A stretch of DNA of 64,000 nucleotides from Clostridia bacterium UC5.1-1C12 (GTDB lineage Bacteria; Bacillota_I; Bacilli_A; Erysipelotrichales; Erysipelotrichaceae). The translations under genes and the position numbers were made by a program. The stretch's first letter is position 1. The number at the start of each line of letters is the position of its first letter. The notes under the pieces are model-generated. The model saw only the letters and a list, made by a program, of their open reading frames with translations, had not been told where the DNA came from and did not search any database. Shown piece by piece: positions 31,029 to 40,971 of this stretch. The stretch is taken from the NCBI GenBank assembly GCA_001305055.1, contig BBZX01000011.1:1-64000 (forward strand), in the 5' to 3' direction.

Positions 31029-31758
31029 TTATTCTTGATCTAATTGAAATAATTGAGCCGCTGTCTCTCCGCATAAAAGATCAGCTGTCACTTTTCCTTG
31101 TTTTTGTTCAATCAGTGCATAAACGTCTGATAAAACAGGAATCCGTGGCGGAAAAGAACGATGGGCGTCCGAGGCAATCAAATCAATCAAGCCGTCATCA
31201 AGCATTTTTTCAGCGGTTCGGTTAGCCATAGCCATCCGATCCAAGCCTAACAGGCTTGTTCGATTCGTCTGCAGATAACACCCCATTGCTTTCCATTTCC
31301 GCAGCCGATCATAATTTTCATGAACAATAGCATAGCGTTCCGGATGTGCGATCACCGGGATATAACCGCGGTTCAGCAATTCGGTAAGAAGCACATCGGC
31401 ATCCTGATCCTGTTCGTCTTCAATCCACGCAGCTCAGTTAACAGGCAGCGGCTGCTGCCCATAGTGATCAGCCGGTTTGCATTCATCATATCCGGGCAAT
31501 GGTGTGAAAAAAGATTTCACCGCCCTTTACGATACGAATGGGCAGCTGATACTCTTTTACCAACTGCTGTATCTGAGCTAACGCGCTGTCAAAGCGCTGT
31601 GTGTTATTCTCAGGAAATTTATGATGCACATGGGAAGTAGCAAGAATCACATCGATGCCGTCTTGTACCGCGATCTGAAGCATTGCCAAGCTGTCCTGCC
31701 ACTGCTTTGATGCGTCATCCACACCATAAAGGATATGACAATGACAATCTACCCGCAT
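31029..31758 (-). CDS. CpsB/YwqE-like PHP tyrosine phosphatase (two frameshifts)
   Basis: The start MRVDCHCHILYGVDDAS matches the PHP-fold tyrosine phosphatases that control capsule synthesis kinases; the two His in CHCH bind metal. Later motifs are IPVIAHPERY and LIDLIASDAH. Breaks at 31508-31513 and near 31427-31430 are repaired by one added base each; between them lies MNANRLITMGSS. No capsule kinase or polymerase is present, so its target must be encoded elsewhere. It overlaps the end of the M20 gene. Confidence 0.8.
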
Positions 31759-32912
31759 AAAACACCCAGTTTTCCATCAGCCGCACATTCGTTTCAATCG
31801 CATTCAGTAAATATTCCTCACGATACATAAACCGGCTGTCATGAATCTGGTAAGGATGATCCGCATCACCAACACTCGTATAATAGAAAAGACCCGGTAC
31901 GATCAGCTGATAGAAAGAGAAATCTTCGGCAATCATCCGCGGTGCGATTTCCACATAATCTTCACCCACAACCTCTGCCAGCATCGTCGTCAGCCGTTCA
32001 TCATTATTGACAACCGCATAGAAATCATCGATTACAAGCTGAACCTCAACATTAAACATCTGCGCTGTCGCTTCGGCAACTGCATGCATCCGCTGTTTCA
32101 TCATTTCATAATTCGCATCAGAAAAAGAACGCATCGTACCGATGATTTCAGCTTTATCGGCAATCACATTACGCACCTCGCCGGCAATCAGCTTACCGAC
32201 AGTGATAACGGCGCTGTCTAACGGATTTACATTTCTTGAAACAATCGTCTGCAGATTCATAACTAATGAACAGGCAGCTACGATTGCATCCTTGCCGTCA
32301 TGAGGCATTGCGCCATGGGCCGTATAGCCTCTAACTGTAAACTGGAATTCACCATTGCGGGCCATCATAGGACCTGGCCGGCAGCCAATTTTTCCTTCCG
32401 GAAGATCGCCGACTACATGCATACCAATCATACAATCGATCCTATATTTATCAAAAAGGCCATGCTCGATCATCGGCCTGGCGCCGCCTGGACCTTTCTT
32501 CCCCCGGCTGAAAGACAATCGTTACATTCTGAGTCAGCTGATCGCGATGCTCACACAAATATTGAACTGTTCCCAACATTGCCGCCATATGGCCGTCATG
32601 GCCGCATGCATGCATACATCCCTCATGCTCACTCTGAAAAGAAACACCCGTCTTTTCACCCATTGGCAAAGCATCGATATCCGAGCGCAGACCGATACCT
32701 TTTTCGGTTGGCACAGCGGCTTTGATCTGCATCACTAGACCATTTTCAATCAATGTGTCATCAATGCTGTCCACCCCGTATTCAATCCCCTTTGCCCGCA
32801 GATAAGCAGCCGTCTTCACTGTATTTAATCCAATTTCAGGAATTTTATGCAGAGATCGGCGATTTGCTTTAACTTCTTCTAATTGCTTTTCAATCGTTTC
32901 ACGTATTTCCAT
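31715..32912 (-). CDS. M20-family amidohydrolase (N-acyl amino acid or peptide hydrolase; frameshifted)
   Basis: The protein has the M20D pattern: RRSLHKIPEIGLNT near the N-terminus, GLRSDIDALPM, the metal-binding HACGHDGHMAAMLG and QPGEE, then the dimerisation domain with GYTAHGAMPHDGKDA. The frame breaks at 32495-32497; removing one A gives QPGEEGPGGARPMIEHG. The as-read end (FYAGRLSLSYPLWCG) runs 43 bases into the next gene. One extra T near 31757 would stop it at 31749, so the true end is uncertain. GGAGG precedes the start. Substrates of this family include N-acetyl amino acids and hippurate. Confidence 0.85.
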
Positions 32913-33147
32913 AGTACGCCTCCAATGTCTAAATTATAATGACACGCTTTGGCATTTGCAAGCCATAAAGATTGTTAATGTGCGTCATTCTTATCTTTAA
33001 ACATTTAATTCAGAGCCGGTAAATGCATTCAGCAACCATTTGCCGCCTTGATTCATCACATGAAATATAAATAATAAGGGTCAAGAGTTTTATTGTAACT
33101 ATTATATACCACAATGTATTGATTGTTTATACCTGTCATAAAAAGGA

Positions 33148-33177
33148 TTGCAATTGATAATAAAAAAAAGGTATGCT
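33148..33177 (+). promoter_or_regulatory. Promoter of the HAD hydrolase gene
   Basis: TTGCAA and TATGCT are spaced by 18 bases, ending 22 bases before the ATG. The interval from 32913 to here shows nothing else recognisable. Confidence 0.45.
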
Positions 33178-33199
33178 TTCTCTGAAAAGAGGTGCAGCC

Positions 33200-33853
33200 A
33201 TGAAACCAGCAATAATTTTTGATTTTAATGGAACGATGGTATTTGACGGCATTTACCATGAACAGGCATGGAAAGAATTCTCTAAGGCCTTGCGAGGTCA
33301 GCCCTTTACCGATGAAGAAATGCAGATGATGCATGGTAAGCCTAACATTAAAATTATTGAATATCTCAAACCTGGTGTCACATTTGAAGAAGCAAATAAA
33401 TTATCTGAAGCCAAGGAAGCCCTCTACCGTAAATTTGCTCTGCAAGCCGGTACTCAATATCATATGGTTGATGGCCTAGAAGACTTTTTAAATAAGCTGC
33501 ATGACTTAAATATCCCGATGAATATCGCCAGTGCGTCAATACTTGCTAATATCAATTTCTTCATAGATGTTTTTAGATTAGATCGCTGGTTTGACCCGCA
33601 GAAAATCGTTTATGATGATAACACTTATGAGAATAAGATTGCCATGTTTAAGAAGGCAGCCGCGAACATCCACTGCGACATTCAAGACTGCTATGTATTT
33701 GAAGATTCTATCACTGGCATCCGCTGTGCTCATGAAGCAAAAGCGAAAGGAATCATTGTCGTCACACATTCAAAAACCACTGATTATCCCGGTATAATCA
33801 AAACGATTGAGAATTATCTGGTAGTGGATGAAATCTGCGCCCTTTTAAAATAA
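33200..33853 (+). CDS. HAD hydrolase, beta-phosphoglucomutase-like subfamily
   Basis: The 217-residue protein shows HAD motif I as FDFNGTMV (Asn in place of the usual acid-base Asp, so DFNGT instead of DxDGT). Motif II is ASAS, followed by a Lys in YENKIAMF and motif III/IV VFEDSITGI. A cap domain lies between motifs I and II. The second-Asp replacement is expected to favour phosphatase or altered activity over mutase action, though that is inference. AAGAGGTG precedes the ATG at 33200. Confidence 0.85.
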   Translation: MKPAIIFDFNGTMVFDGIYHEQAWKEFSKALRGQPFTDEEMQMMHGKPNIKIIEYLKPGVTFEEANKLSEAKEALYRKFALQAGTQYHMVDGLEDFLNKLHDLNIPMNIASASILANINFFIDVFRLDRWFDPQKIVYDDNTYENKIAMFKKAAANIHCDIQDCYVFEDSITGIRCAHEAKAKGIIVVTHSKTTDYPGIIKTIENYLVVDEICALLK

Positions 33854-33972
33854 ATGAAATCCAGTAAAAGAGCCGGTCAATGATTTACAGAGTAATCAAA
33901 TTATCAAAATAAGGAAGCTTGCGAGCAAGATGCAGCGCTGAAATCTTTTATTCAAATGTCAAATCATAAAAA

Positions 33973-34006
33973 TTTGCATCTTAACATAAAGTATGTAAGA
34001 TGCAAA
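33973..34006. repeat. Inverted repeat TTTGCATCTTA / TAAGATGCAAA
   Basis: An 11-base perfect inverted repeat with a 12-base loop, extendable with mismatches. It lacks a T-run on either strand, so it is not a standard terminator. It lies in the non-coding stretch 33854-34218. Confidence 0.7.
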
Positions 34007-34140
34007 ATTATGTTTTAATAGTAATTGAAAAAGAAGTAGAGTTCTTCAAAGCTATTGCATATACCGGTAAAAGAGCTGTATTTGATAATGATTAGAACTT
34101 CCCTTATATCGGCTGATTTTATACAATTAAACATTCTTTC

Positions 34141-34172
34141 ATGGCGTAAATTCATTTTGGGGTTTACGCCAT
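34141..34172. repeat. Perfect 10-base inverted repeat ATGGCGTAAA / TTTACGCCAT
   Basis: The arms match perfectly around a 12-base loop. No T-run follows. It and the repeat at 33973 are the only structured elements in 33854-34218, where I find no convincing gene. A short open stretch reading IEKEVEFFKAIAYTGK near 34030-34080 may be a gene relic. Confidence 0.65.
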
Positions 34173-34218
34173 AATTATAAAGCAATAAAACTAGCGATAT
34201 AAGAAACTTATTTATCGC

Positions 34219-34644
34219 TTATAACGGCTTTTTTCTCACAGAAGGATTTTTATCCTCGGCAGCCTGTTTCAAATCATGACAGTACAATGCCTGCTGCTTT
34301 TTCAAATACATCTTTATAAAAGGTTTCATCAGTATTTTCTTAGCCGTAATTGTTTCAATAAATTCAACCGCTGTGTAAGTTTCATGGTCTGTAAAATTGC
34401 CGACCCAATGTCCTGTCATGTTGTCATTTTCAATATCGAACGCCCATTGCTGATATGGTTTTGTGACAGTTATCGTAAAATATGTAGAAATCCCTTCTTG
34501 CGAAATTTCCACAAACTGTTTATCATTGATTACTTCCAGCTTGCTTATATCACTGCGCCAAGTGTAATTTTCAAGTGAAGTCACAATCTGCCAGACACAT
34601 GCCACGGGAGCATCAATTGTCATTTTGATTTTTGAAATTGTCAT
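34219..34644 (-). CDS. SRPBCC-family (START-like) protein
   Basis: The 141-residue protein has the SRPBCC pattern: an opening strand ISKIKMTIDAPVACVWQIVTSLENYTWRSD and the later HWVGNFTDHETYTAVEFIETITAKK. Such small barrels bind hydrophobic ligands; no catalytic function can be assigned. It begins nine bases after the AraC-type regulator with an overlapping GGAGG, so the two are probably cotranscribed. Confidence 0.82.
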   Translation of the reverse strand: MTISKIKMTIDAPVACVWQIVTSLENYTWRSDISKLEVINDKQFVEISQEGISTYFTITVTKPYQQWAFDIENDNMTGHWVGNFTDHETYTAVEFIETITAKKILMKPFIKMYLKKQQALYCHDLKQAAEDKNPSVRKKPL

Positions 34645-34652
34645 AATTCCTC

Positions 34653-35510
34653 CTATTTAATCGGCAGCCAATATTCATAGACAGCCGCATGCGGATCGGC
34701 CTTAAAATAAACCTCAACATCGGCCGCATCGTCACATTCATAACCGGAGGTTGGCAGCCATTCAAGCAAAACACGCCGTTGTAAAGCTTGTAGTGAATGA
34801 TTATCACCCTGCCCAGAAAACACCGCCCATGAACCTGCATGAATTAAATAGTCTTCATAATCATGGTTATTTATGGTTGATGCTGCCGCTATCATATATT
34901 TCCATTCTTCACCATGGTGAATGCTGACGCCTAACAATGCATTGGGATAGGTATTATTCATTAAAACTAGCTCCATAAGCTTTCCATTTATTACAGCTGC
35001 CTGCCATTGATCAGGAACTGCCTTAAAATTTTTGTTCTAAATTTTTAGCCAGCGGACAGGTAATGCCAAGCACACGAATGGCCGGTTTCTTTTCAATGCG
35101 GACACTCAGTTCATCACCGCCCTGCTTAGATAATGTAAAACGAATCGGCGGATATGCATTGAACGGTGCTTGGCCCTGCTTAACCAAAGAAGGCGCAGCG
35201 CCGTGAAACTTTTAAACGCACGATTAAAAGCTGTGGGGGAATCATAGCCATAAGTTAATGCGGCATCGATGACTTTGCATTTTGTTTTCTGAAGGTCGAC
35301 AGCGGCCTTTGATAATCGGCGGCAACGAATATATTCATTTAATGAAAGCTGAGCCATGTATAAAAATAATTTCTGAAAATAATAACTCGAACAGCCGGCG
35401 ATATCAGCTAATACCTCATAATCAATCGCTTCACTTAGATGCTGCTCAATATAATCGATCACCTGATTCAATTTATTTATCCCATTCACAAGTTTACCTC
35501 TCTTATTCAT
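34653..35510 (-). CDS. AraC-family regulator with GyrI-like effector domain (two frameshifts)
   Basis: Residues 1-100 form the AraC DNA-binding domain: LADIAGCSSYYFQKLFLYMAQ and AALTYGYDSPTAFNRAFKSFHG after repair. An effector-binding domain follows, with RIEKKPAIRVLGI and ending near AVYEYWLPIK. Breaks at 35216-35218 and 35029-35033 are each repaired by one added base and unify the pieces to about 286 residues. A GTG at 35489 behind AGAGGT is an alternative start. Such regulators bind hydrophobic drugs or metabolites; the adjacent SRPBCC gene may be its target. Confidence 0.83.
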
Positions 35511-35592
35511 TATACTTATCTGTTTTTTTATTACCTCTCACTTTCATTATCTAAAATGCGAGCTGTTCTGTTCCTATCGAAATTAGTATTTG

Positions 35593-35618
35593 AAAAAGGA
35601 ATGGTTTGAACCATTCCT
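35593..35618 (-). terminator. Intrinsic terminator of the glycolipid-yhaM operon
   Basis: The perfect stem AGGAATGGTT/AACCATTCCT with a two-base gap at the tip is followed by TTTTT on the minus strand. It lies inside the as-read 3' end of yhaM, which shows that the true stop is upstream. Confidence 0.85.
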
Positions 35619-35621
35619 GCA

Positions 35622-36564
35622 TTATTCTTTCGTTTTTCTTAGCCTTATAGAAGCTTCGGTTTTCAAGAGCAAAAATACGCGGTGTAAATTCCCCCTCAGT
35701 AACACCATCCAGCGCCTTAGTCAGTGAATTCATTCTGGCATCGATATTGTCAATATAATGGAGAATCTCTGCCTCTGGAATCATTGGCAGGACCGGTGAA
35801 CCGAACTCATATTCACCATGATGAGAAAGGATCATATGCCGAAGCAAAATCACTTCTTCACCTTCAATATTATTTGCTTTTGCGGTTTCATCCACGATCG
35901 TCTGCATAATTGAAATATGCCCCAATAACTTACCAGGCATTGTATATTCAGTAATAACCGGGCCGCTTAATTCGATGCATTTCCCAATATCATGAGCAAT
36001 TACCCCGCTGACTAACAAGTCCCGATCAAGCATCGGATAGATCGCACATAACGCATCCGCGACCCTCAGCATGCCTAATACATGCGTTGCCAGCCCACCG
36101 ACAAAATCATGATGATTTTTAGCTGCCGCCGGATAAGCATAAAAATCTTTTTCAAAATGCTCCATAACCTTGCTGATTAACAAATGCAGCTTAGGATTTT
36201 CAATACTATCAATCTTTTCACTGATCTGACGCTTCAGCTCAGCACGCGAAATATCTCCTTCGCGCACAAAATCACGGATATCAAATTTACTGCGGTCCAG
36301 TATACGGCAATCATTCACCCGCATTTGCAGCTGCTTGTTGTGTGACAGAACCTCACCTTCAAATTCAAGAATCATACCCGGCTTATAATTAGCCAGCTGA
36401 TCCGGACGAGCTGACCATAGCTTCCCTTCAATGACACCTGTCTTATCCTGAAGAGTCAGCGAAAGATAGGGTGAACCCTTAGCGGTAACTCCTTTGCTTA
36501 ACTGGGAAATTAATAATACATAAGTACCATGATCCCCATCGATAAATTCATTTACGTGTTTCAT
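35622..36564 (-). CDS. yhaM: 3'-5' exoribonuclease YhaM family (OB fold plus HD domain)
   Basis: The N-terminal half is an OB fold (DKTGVIEGKLWSARPDQL); the second half is an HD domain with FVGGLATHVLGML, VIAHDIGKCIELS and MILSHHGEYEFGSP. The family degrades RNA, and in Bacillus takes part in RNA turnover. As read, the frame runs through a terminator to 35551. Removing one base at the T-run 35633-35637 gives a TAA at 35622-35624, just before the terminator, and the usual length near 314 residues. Its ATG overlaps the stop of the preceding gene (ATGA). Confidence 0.87.
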
Positions 36565-38542
36565 TTAAAAATCTCCATTCCATTGATGGCAATCAGTACA
36601 TCTTCCGATGTAAAGCCTTTGCGGATCAAAGAGCGCAAAATCGCATTCTTCAAATCCTGACCATCATATTTTTTTGAATATGTCTTTAATGCTTTCTGTA
36701 TTGCCTTTTCAAGCAAAGCAGCTTGTTCGCCGGCTTCTTCTTTAAAATCCATCTGTGCGATTACCTCATCGGCAAGTGTCGGACTATATCCCTGAACAAT
36801 CAGCCGCTGCTTCATTTTCTGTTTCTTCATTTTCAATGACTGTCCCTTGATTGACAGCTGAAGCTTTTGAGCGTAATGGTAGGCCTTTGTTTTCTCTGTC
36901 GCATCTCCAAGCGTATCTAATGCTTCCGAAACACTTTCATACGGCAGTCCCCGTTTAACAAGATCACGAATAATCTTGCCTTTACCTTCAAGAGAGCGCT
37001 GCTTGTGCTCAATCTGATTAAACATATACAAGGTATCATTGACATAGCCCTTATCTTCAAGCTTATCAATCATATCATTAATCTGTTTAATATCCAAAGA
37101 ACCATCTTCTACCAATATATCATACATTTCTTTGCGTGTACGATCCTTGGTTGATATTTTACGGATGCATAAACGCCATGCTTTTAATACTTTTTCACGA
37201 AGCTGCAGCTCCTCAAGTACGCTTTGGTGAATAACTCCGTCTTTTTTAATTTCAAACGCAAAGTAATCTTCTACACTGACCAGCACCTTGATTTCATTTT
37301 CTTTATTATCAAGCAGCGTAATCAGTACACAATCGTCCATCGTTTTAATTCGCTTTACATCCAAAGTCTTATGATAAGAATTAACAGCTTCCTCATAAAC
37401 ATTGAGCACAGCGGTATAGAAAGTATGACAGTCATACTGCGCACTTTGACGGCGGGCATTGTGCTTCATAATTTCCACCGTTTCCTTATCCAAGGCAAAG
37501 AATTCAATAACCTTATCACTAAATGTATCCTCTTCAAAAAAATAACCGCTCTTGCCATCCTCCAATAAATCATCCAATACATCATCATGACGGGCAAATA
37601 CCGGCAATCCGCTGGCTGCCGCTTCGATGAATGTCATACCCTGCGTTTCACTTAATGACGCAGATACAAAGCCATCCATCGCTGCATAGAAGACAGGCAC
37701 CAGATCACGGTCCTGCTTATCTGTGAAAATCACCTGATCCGCAATGCCGCATGAAACAGCCAAATCTTTCAATTCCTCAAGATCAGGCCGCCGCCGACAA
37801 TCATTAGCTTATAATGCGGATTACTTTTCGCTGCCTTCACAAAACCGCGGATCACAACATCAATACTCTTTTCATGCGCTACTCTGCCGACATACAGCAT
37901 CACCTTATCCTCGGCACTCAGATGATACTGAGCCCGCAGCTTCAGAATATCCTCAGCCGGGATGCGTTCCCGGTTAAACTTATCCAAATCAAGACCGGTA
38001 GGAATTATATGAATCGGCGTGGTAACACCATATTTAACTAATGCTTCCCGTGTCTTTTCACTTGGTGCGATAACCGCTTCACATGTATCAACAACCATTT
38101 TAGAGAAGGAAGCAGTCACTTTTTTGCCTACCTTGTCAATGCCTTCAATATCAAATTTATTAATGTAATGAGTATAATCTTCATACATTGTATGGTAAGT
38201 ACATACAAGCGGAATACCAAGATCTTTTGCTACAATACGTGCAAAGATACCGATACCGAATTCGGTGTGTACATGAATCAAATCAAGATTCATCGCCTTA
38301 ATATCATCCTTCGCTGAAAAATGATAGGGTGTTGATAAAATATAGCCATACAGCCATTTCAATTCAAAGCCTGGCAGCCGCAATACGTTCCCTTCACGTT
38401 TTGAATGCAGCAGCCCCTTATGGTTGGCAATCACAAAAACTTCATGTCCATTTTTTTCAAGCTCTTTCTGCAGTGTAACAATGGATGAAACTACCCCATT
38501 GATATCCGGCAGATATGTGTCACTAAATAATCCTATCCGCAT
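36561..38542 (-). CDS. GT4 diacylglycerol glucosyltransferase fused to a RecX domain (one frameshift)
   Basis: Residues 1-380 are a GT-B glycosyltransferase. MRIGLFSDTYLPDINGVVSSI and LIHVHTEFGIG fit the alpha-monoglucosyldiacylglycerol synthases, and ASLSETQGMTFIEAAASGLPV holds the EX7E motif. Residues 385-660 resemble RecX, the RecA inhibitor: KVLKAWRLCIRKISTKDRTRKEMYDIL, then KGYVNDTLYMFNQIEHK and RDLVKRGLPYESVSEAL. One C added at 37786-37787 joins two GT halves (VGGGPDLEELKDL). The GT-RecX junction near 37370 is in frame as read, with no ribosome-binding site before the RecX part. The fusion may be real but needs raw reads. The stop overlaps the yhaM start. Confidence 0.78.
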
Positions 38543-38554
38543 ATAAGTCGCCTC

Positions 38555-39594
38555 CTATTCTTCTGTCTGCATCCCGTGCGCAGAATGCTGTTTGATAAAT
38601 ATAAACAACGTGCCCCCAATCAGCAGAATCAAATGATAGGTGGCAAATCGCCAAATAATCATAATACTTGATGCATATTTTGCTGAAATTAATAAAGAGA
38701 ATATTTGCACAAACATCATCTCCGTACCGCCGCTGGCGCGGGAACCGGAAAGAATGAATTAGACATTGTCACAAAGGATGACAACGCAATCACATCGATA
38801 ATTGGCATATCCTTAGCCGGCACGCCTAATACTAAACCGATAAAAAACGGCAGTGAAAAATAAATCGTTAATCGAATCACGTTATAACCGGCAACTTTCA
38901 AAATCAGCTTTTTGTTGTTGCGGTTGCGGTTAATCTCTATATTGAAGGATGATAATTGTTCATTCCAACTGGACAACGTCTTTTCCTTATCCTTTACAAT
39001 GTGCATCTTATGCAGCAGCCGGACAACAGTACCGCTCAGCTTCATATATAGCTTAGGGAATTTAGCCATTGTCCAAAGCAGACCGATGACTGAGAAATTC
39101 AATAAAAAGCCGATAAAGATAAAAGTAAATAAGAATGAATAATTAGCATAATAATAGCCAAAACGAAGAATCATCAATAAAGCCGCATACAGCATTAATA
39201 CAGTCTGATAAGTAATAAAATCAAGCCAGAGAATACTTGCGCCTTCACTTGGCCGTATTCCCTGTTTCTTAAACGCATAGATCTGCCCAAATTGACCGCC
39301 TGACGCGCTGGGGGTAATACCGCTGAAAAAGCTGCCGATAAAGCCGACAACGATTCCGTCCTTCAGCTTATAATCATGCTTATGCTCACGGGCAATTGAT
39401 GTCAGGATACAGCCTATCATGCCATTATAGAATAATGAGCCAATGAGGATAAGAATCATACTGAACCAGGAAATATTCTTTAAAACTCCCAGCACCTGCT
39501 CATAATCATCCTTTAATGCAAACCATAAAGCAAAGCCTGTCAGCAAAAGGATAAGCAGCAGATTCAATATATATTTTTTAGATACTTGTTTCAT
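38555..39594 (-). CDS. Lysylphosphatidylglycerol synthase-like TM protein / UPF0104 flippase-like (frameshifted)
   Basis: The protein has about eight membrane helices and the family signature GSFFSGITPSASGGQFGQIYAFKKQG. The as-read end breaks near 38738; one added G gives FPVPGASGGTEMMFVQIF, the second conserved motif, and a stop at 38555 for about 346 residues. The family includes the MprF flippase domain without the synthase. Its position between two glycolipid glycosyltransferases suggests a role in moving or supporting glycolipid synthesis at the membrane; this is inference. Confidence 0.85.
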
Positions 39595-39606
39595 AGACTA
39601 CCCCGC

Positions 39607-40613
39607 TCACAGAGCCAACACTTTCTCGTAAACCTCTCGCAATTTCTCCCCAATACATTCAATGCTTCTTGATTCAGCCGTAAACCGGCCATTTTCTGTC
39701 AGATTGTCCGCTTTTCCTTCAACAATCTTTTCCGTCAACTCTACAAAATCAGCAACCGTTTTGCCTTTATAGCAGTTAACACCGTGAAGCAGCCATGGAT
39801 CATATACCGGAATATCTCTTAATAATACTTGCTGGGAACTTGCTAAGGCTTCCAAAACAACGATTCCCTCTGTCTCTTCTTTACTAGGGAAGAAGAAGCA
39901 GTCAGCACCCGCATAAGCACCTTCAATAACCGGGCCCTTAACATATCCCGGCAGAATTACATTATGCGGATGATCTTCCTCAATAACTTCGCGAATCTTC
40001 TTAGGCACAGTATAAAGCGGCGTATAGCCAAACCAGATAAACTTATACTGCGGCAGCTGCTTTGCTACCTCCATAAAATCCAACAGGCCCTTACGTTCAA
40101 AATACAAGCCTACTGAAATAACAACCTTATCCTCATCTTTTAATGAGAAATAACGGCGAAAAGCCTTCACCTTCTCTTTATTATAGTGAAAGCGGTCAAG
40201 ATCTATACCATTAGAAATATCCACAATGGGTACATTGATTCCTTCATAACCTTCCAATAAAGATTTTGAATAAGGTGTCGGTGTAATAATATAATCCGCT
40301 TTTGAGTAGCATGTGATCAGCAGCTTTTTGAATACCGGTGCAATCTGATTACTCAATACAAACGAATTGCGGAAATCTTCTTCCGTTGAATGTGCATGAT
40401 AAATGACTTTTAATCCCCTTTTCCTAGCTTTAGCAATCGCGCCAAGACTGCTGGGACCTACCGTGTTGATGTGCAGGATGTCATAATCATCATCTGGATC
40501 CAAGGTATATTCAATCCCCTGTGAAGCCAGAGCCGCTTTTTGATGCTTCAAGGCGCGGCCGATCCCAGAGGTAGAAATCATCTTTTCTCCTTCAAAATAC
40601 AGACAGACTTCAT
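39607..40613 (-). CDS. GT4 glycosyltransferase, diglucosyldiacylglycerol synthase-like (N-terminal frameshift)
   Basis: The as-read frame starts at MISTSGIGRALKHQKAAL. Adding one A at 40609-40610 extends it to MKVCLYFEGEKMISTSGIG behind AAAGGAG, the normal family start, for about 335 residues. ISNGIDLDRF, VGLYFERKG and SKEETEGIVVLEAL (EX7E) mark a GT4 enzyme. The pattern resembles the second-step enzymes (alDGS, CpoA, BgsA type) that add a sugar to monoglucosyldiacylglycerol. With the GT-RecX gene and the flippase-like gene it forms a membrane glycolipid operon that could supply the lipoteichoic acid anchor. Confidence 0.83.
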
Positions 40614-40637
40614 AGCACCCGCTCCTTTACTCGTCTA

Positions 40638-40666
40638 ATTATAGCACACTTGCGGCTGACATTAAA
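40638..40666 (-). promoter_or_regulatory. Promoter of the glycolipid operon
   Basis: On the minus strand TTTAAT and TATAAT are spaced by 17 bases, 25 bases before the restored start codon. Confidence 0.6.
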
Positions 40667-40823
40667 CACTGAGCAAATTTCATTTTCGTAAGAAAAGAAA
40701 TTTTAGAATTTCTTAAGAATTACTGAGGTTTTTTATGTGTTTTATTTAAGTTTCTGTTTAAATCAAAGCATTCGGACAGTACCGATGACTTCCACGTTAT
40801 AAGCATGCTTTTTATATATAAAA

Positions 40824-40850
40824 GAAAAAAACGGCATTTAAACCGTGTTT
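40824..40850 (-). terminator. Orphan minus-strand terminator-like hairpin
   Basis: ACGG/CCGT with extra A-T pairs outside is followed by seven T on the minus strand. It lies upstream of the glycolipid promoter with no gene before it on that strand. A CTACTA/TAGTAG inverted repeat just upstream could belong to the same small transcript. The rest of the gap 40667-40924 shows nothing. Confidence 0.5.
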
Positions 40851-40924
40851 CAATGACTACTAGTCTTAAAATAGTAGGAAGCTATAGTTTCTTACAGAAC
40901 ACCAATTTGATACAAATTGAACTC

Positions 40925-40952
40925 TTGCATATAAAATTAAGTATGCTAGAAT
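40925..40952 (+). promoter_or_regulatory. Promoter of the MBL-fold gene at 40972
   Basis: TTGCAT and TAGAAT are spaced by 16 bases, ending 19 bases before the ATG. Confidence 0.45.
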
Positions 40953-40971
40953 AGTGAAAACGAGGTCTGCT

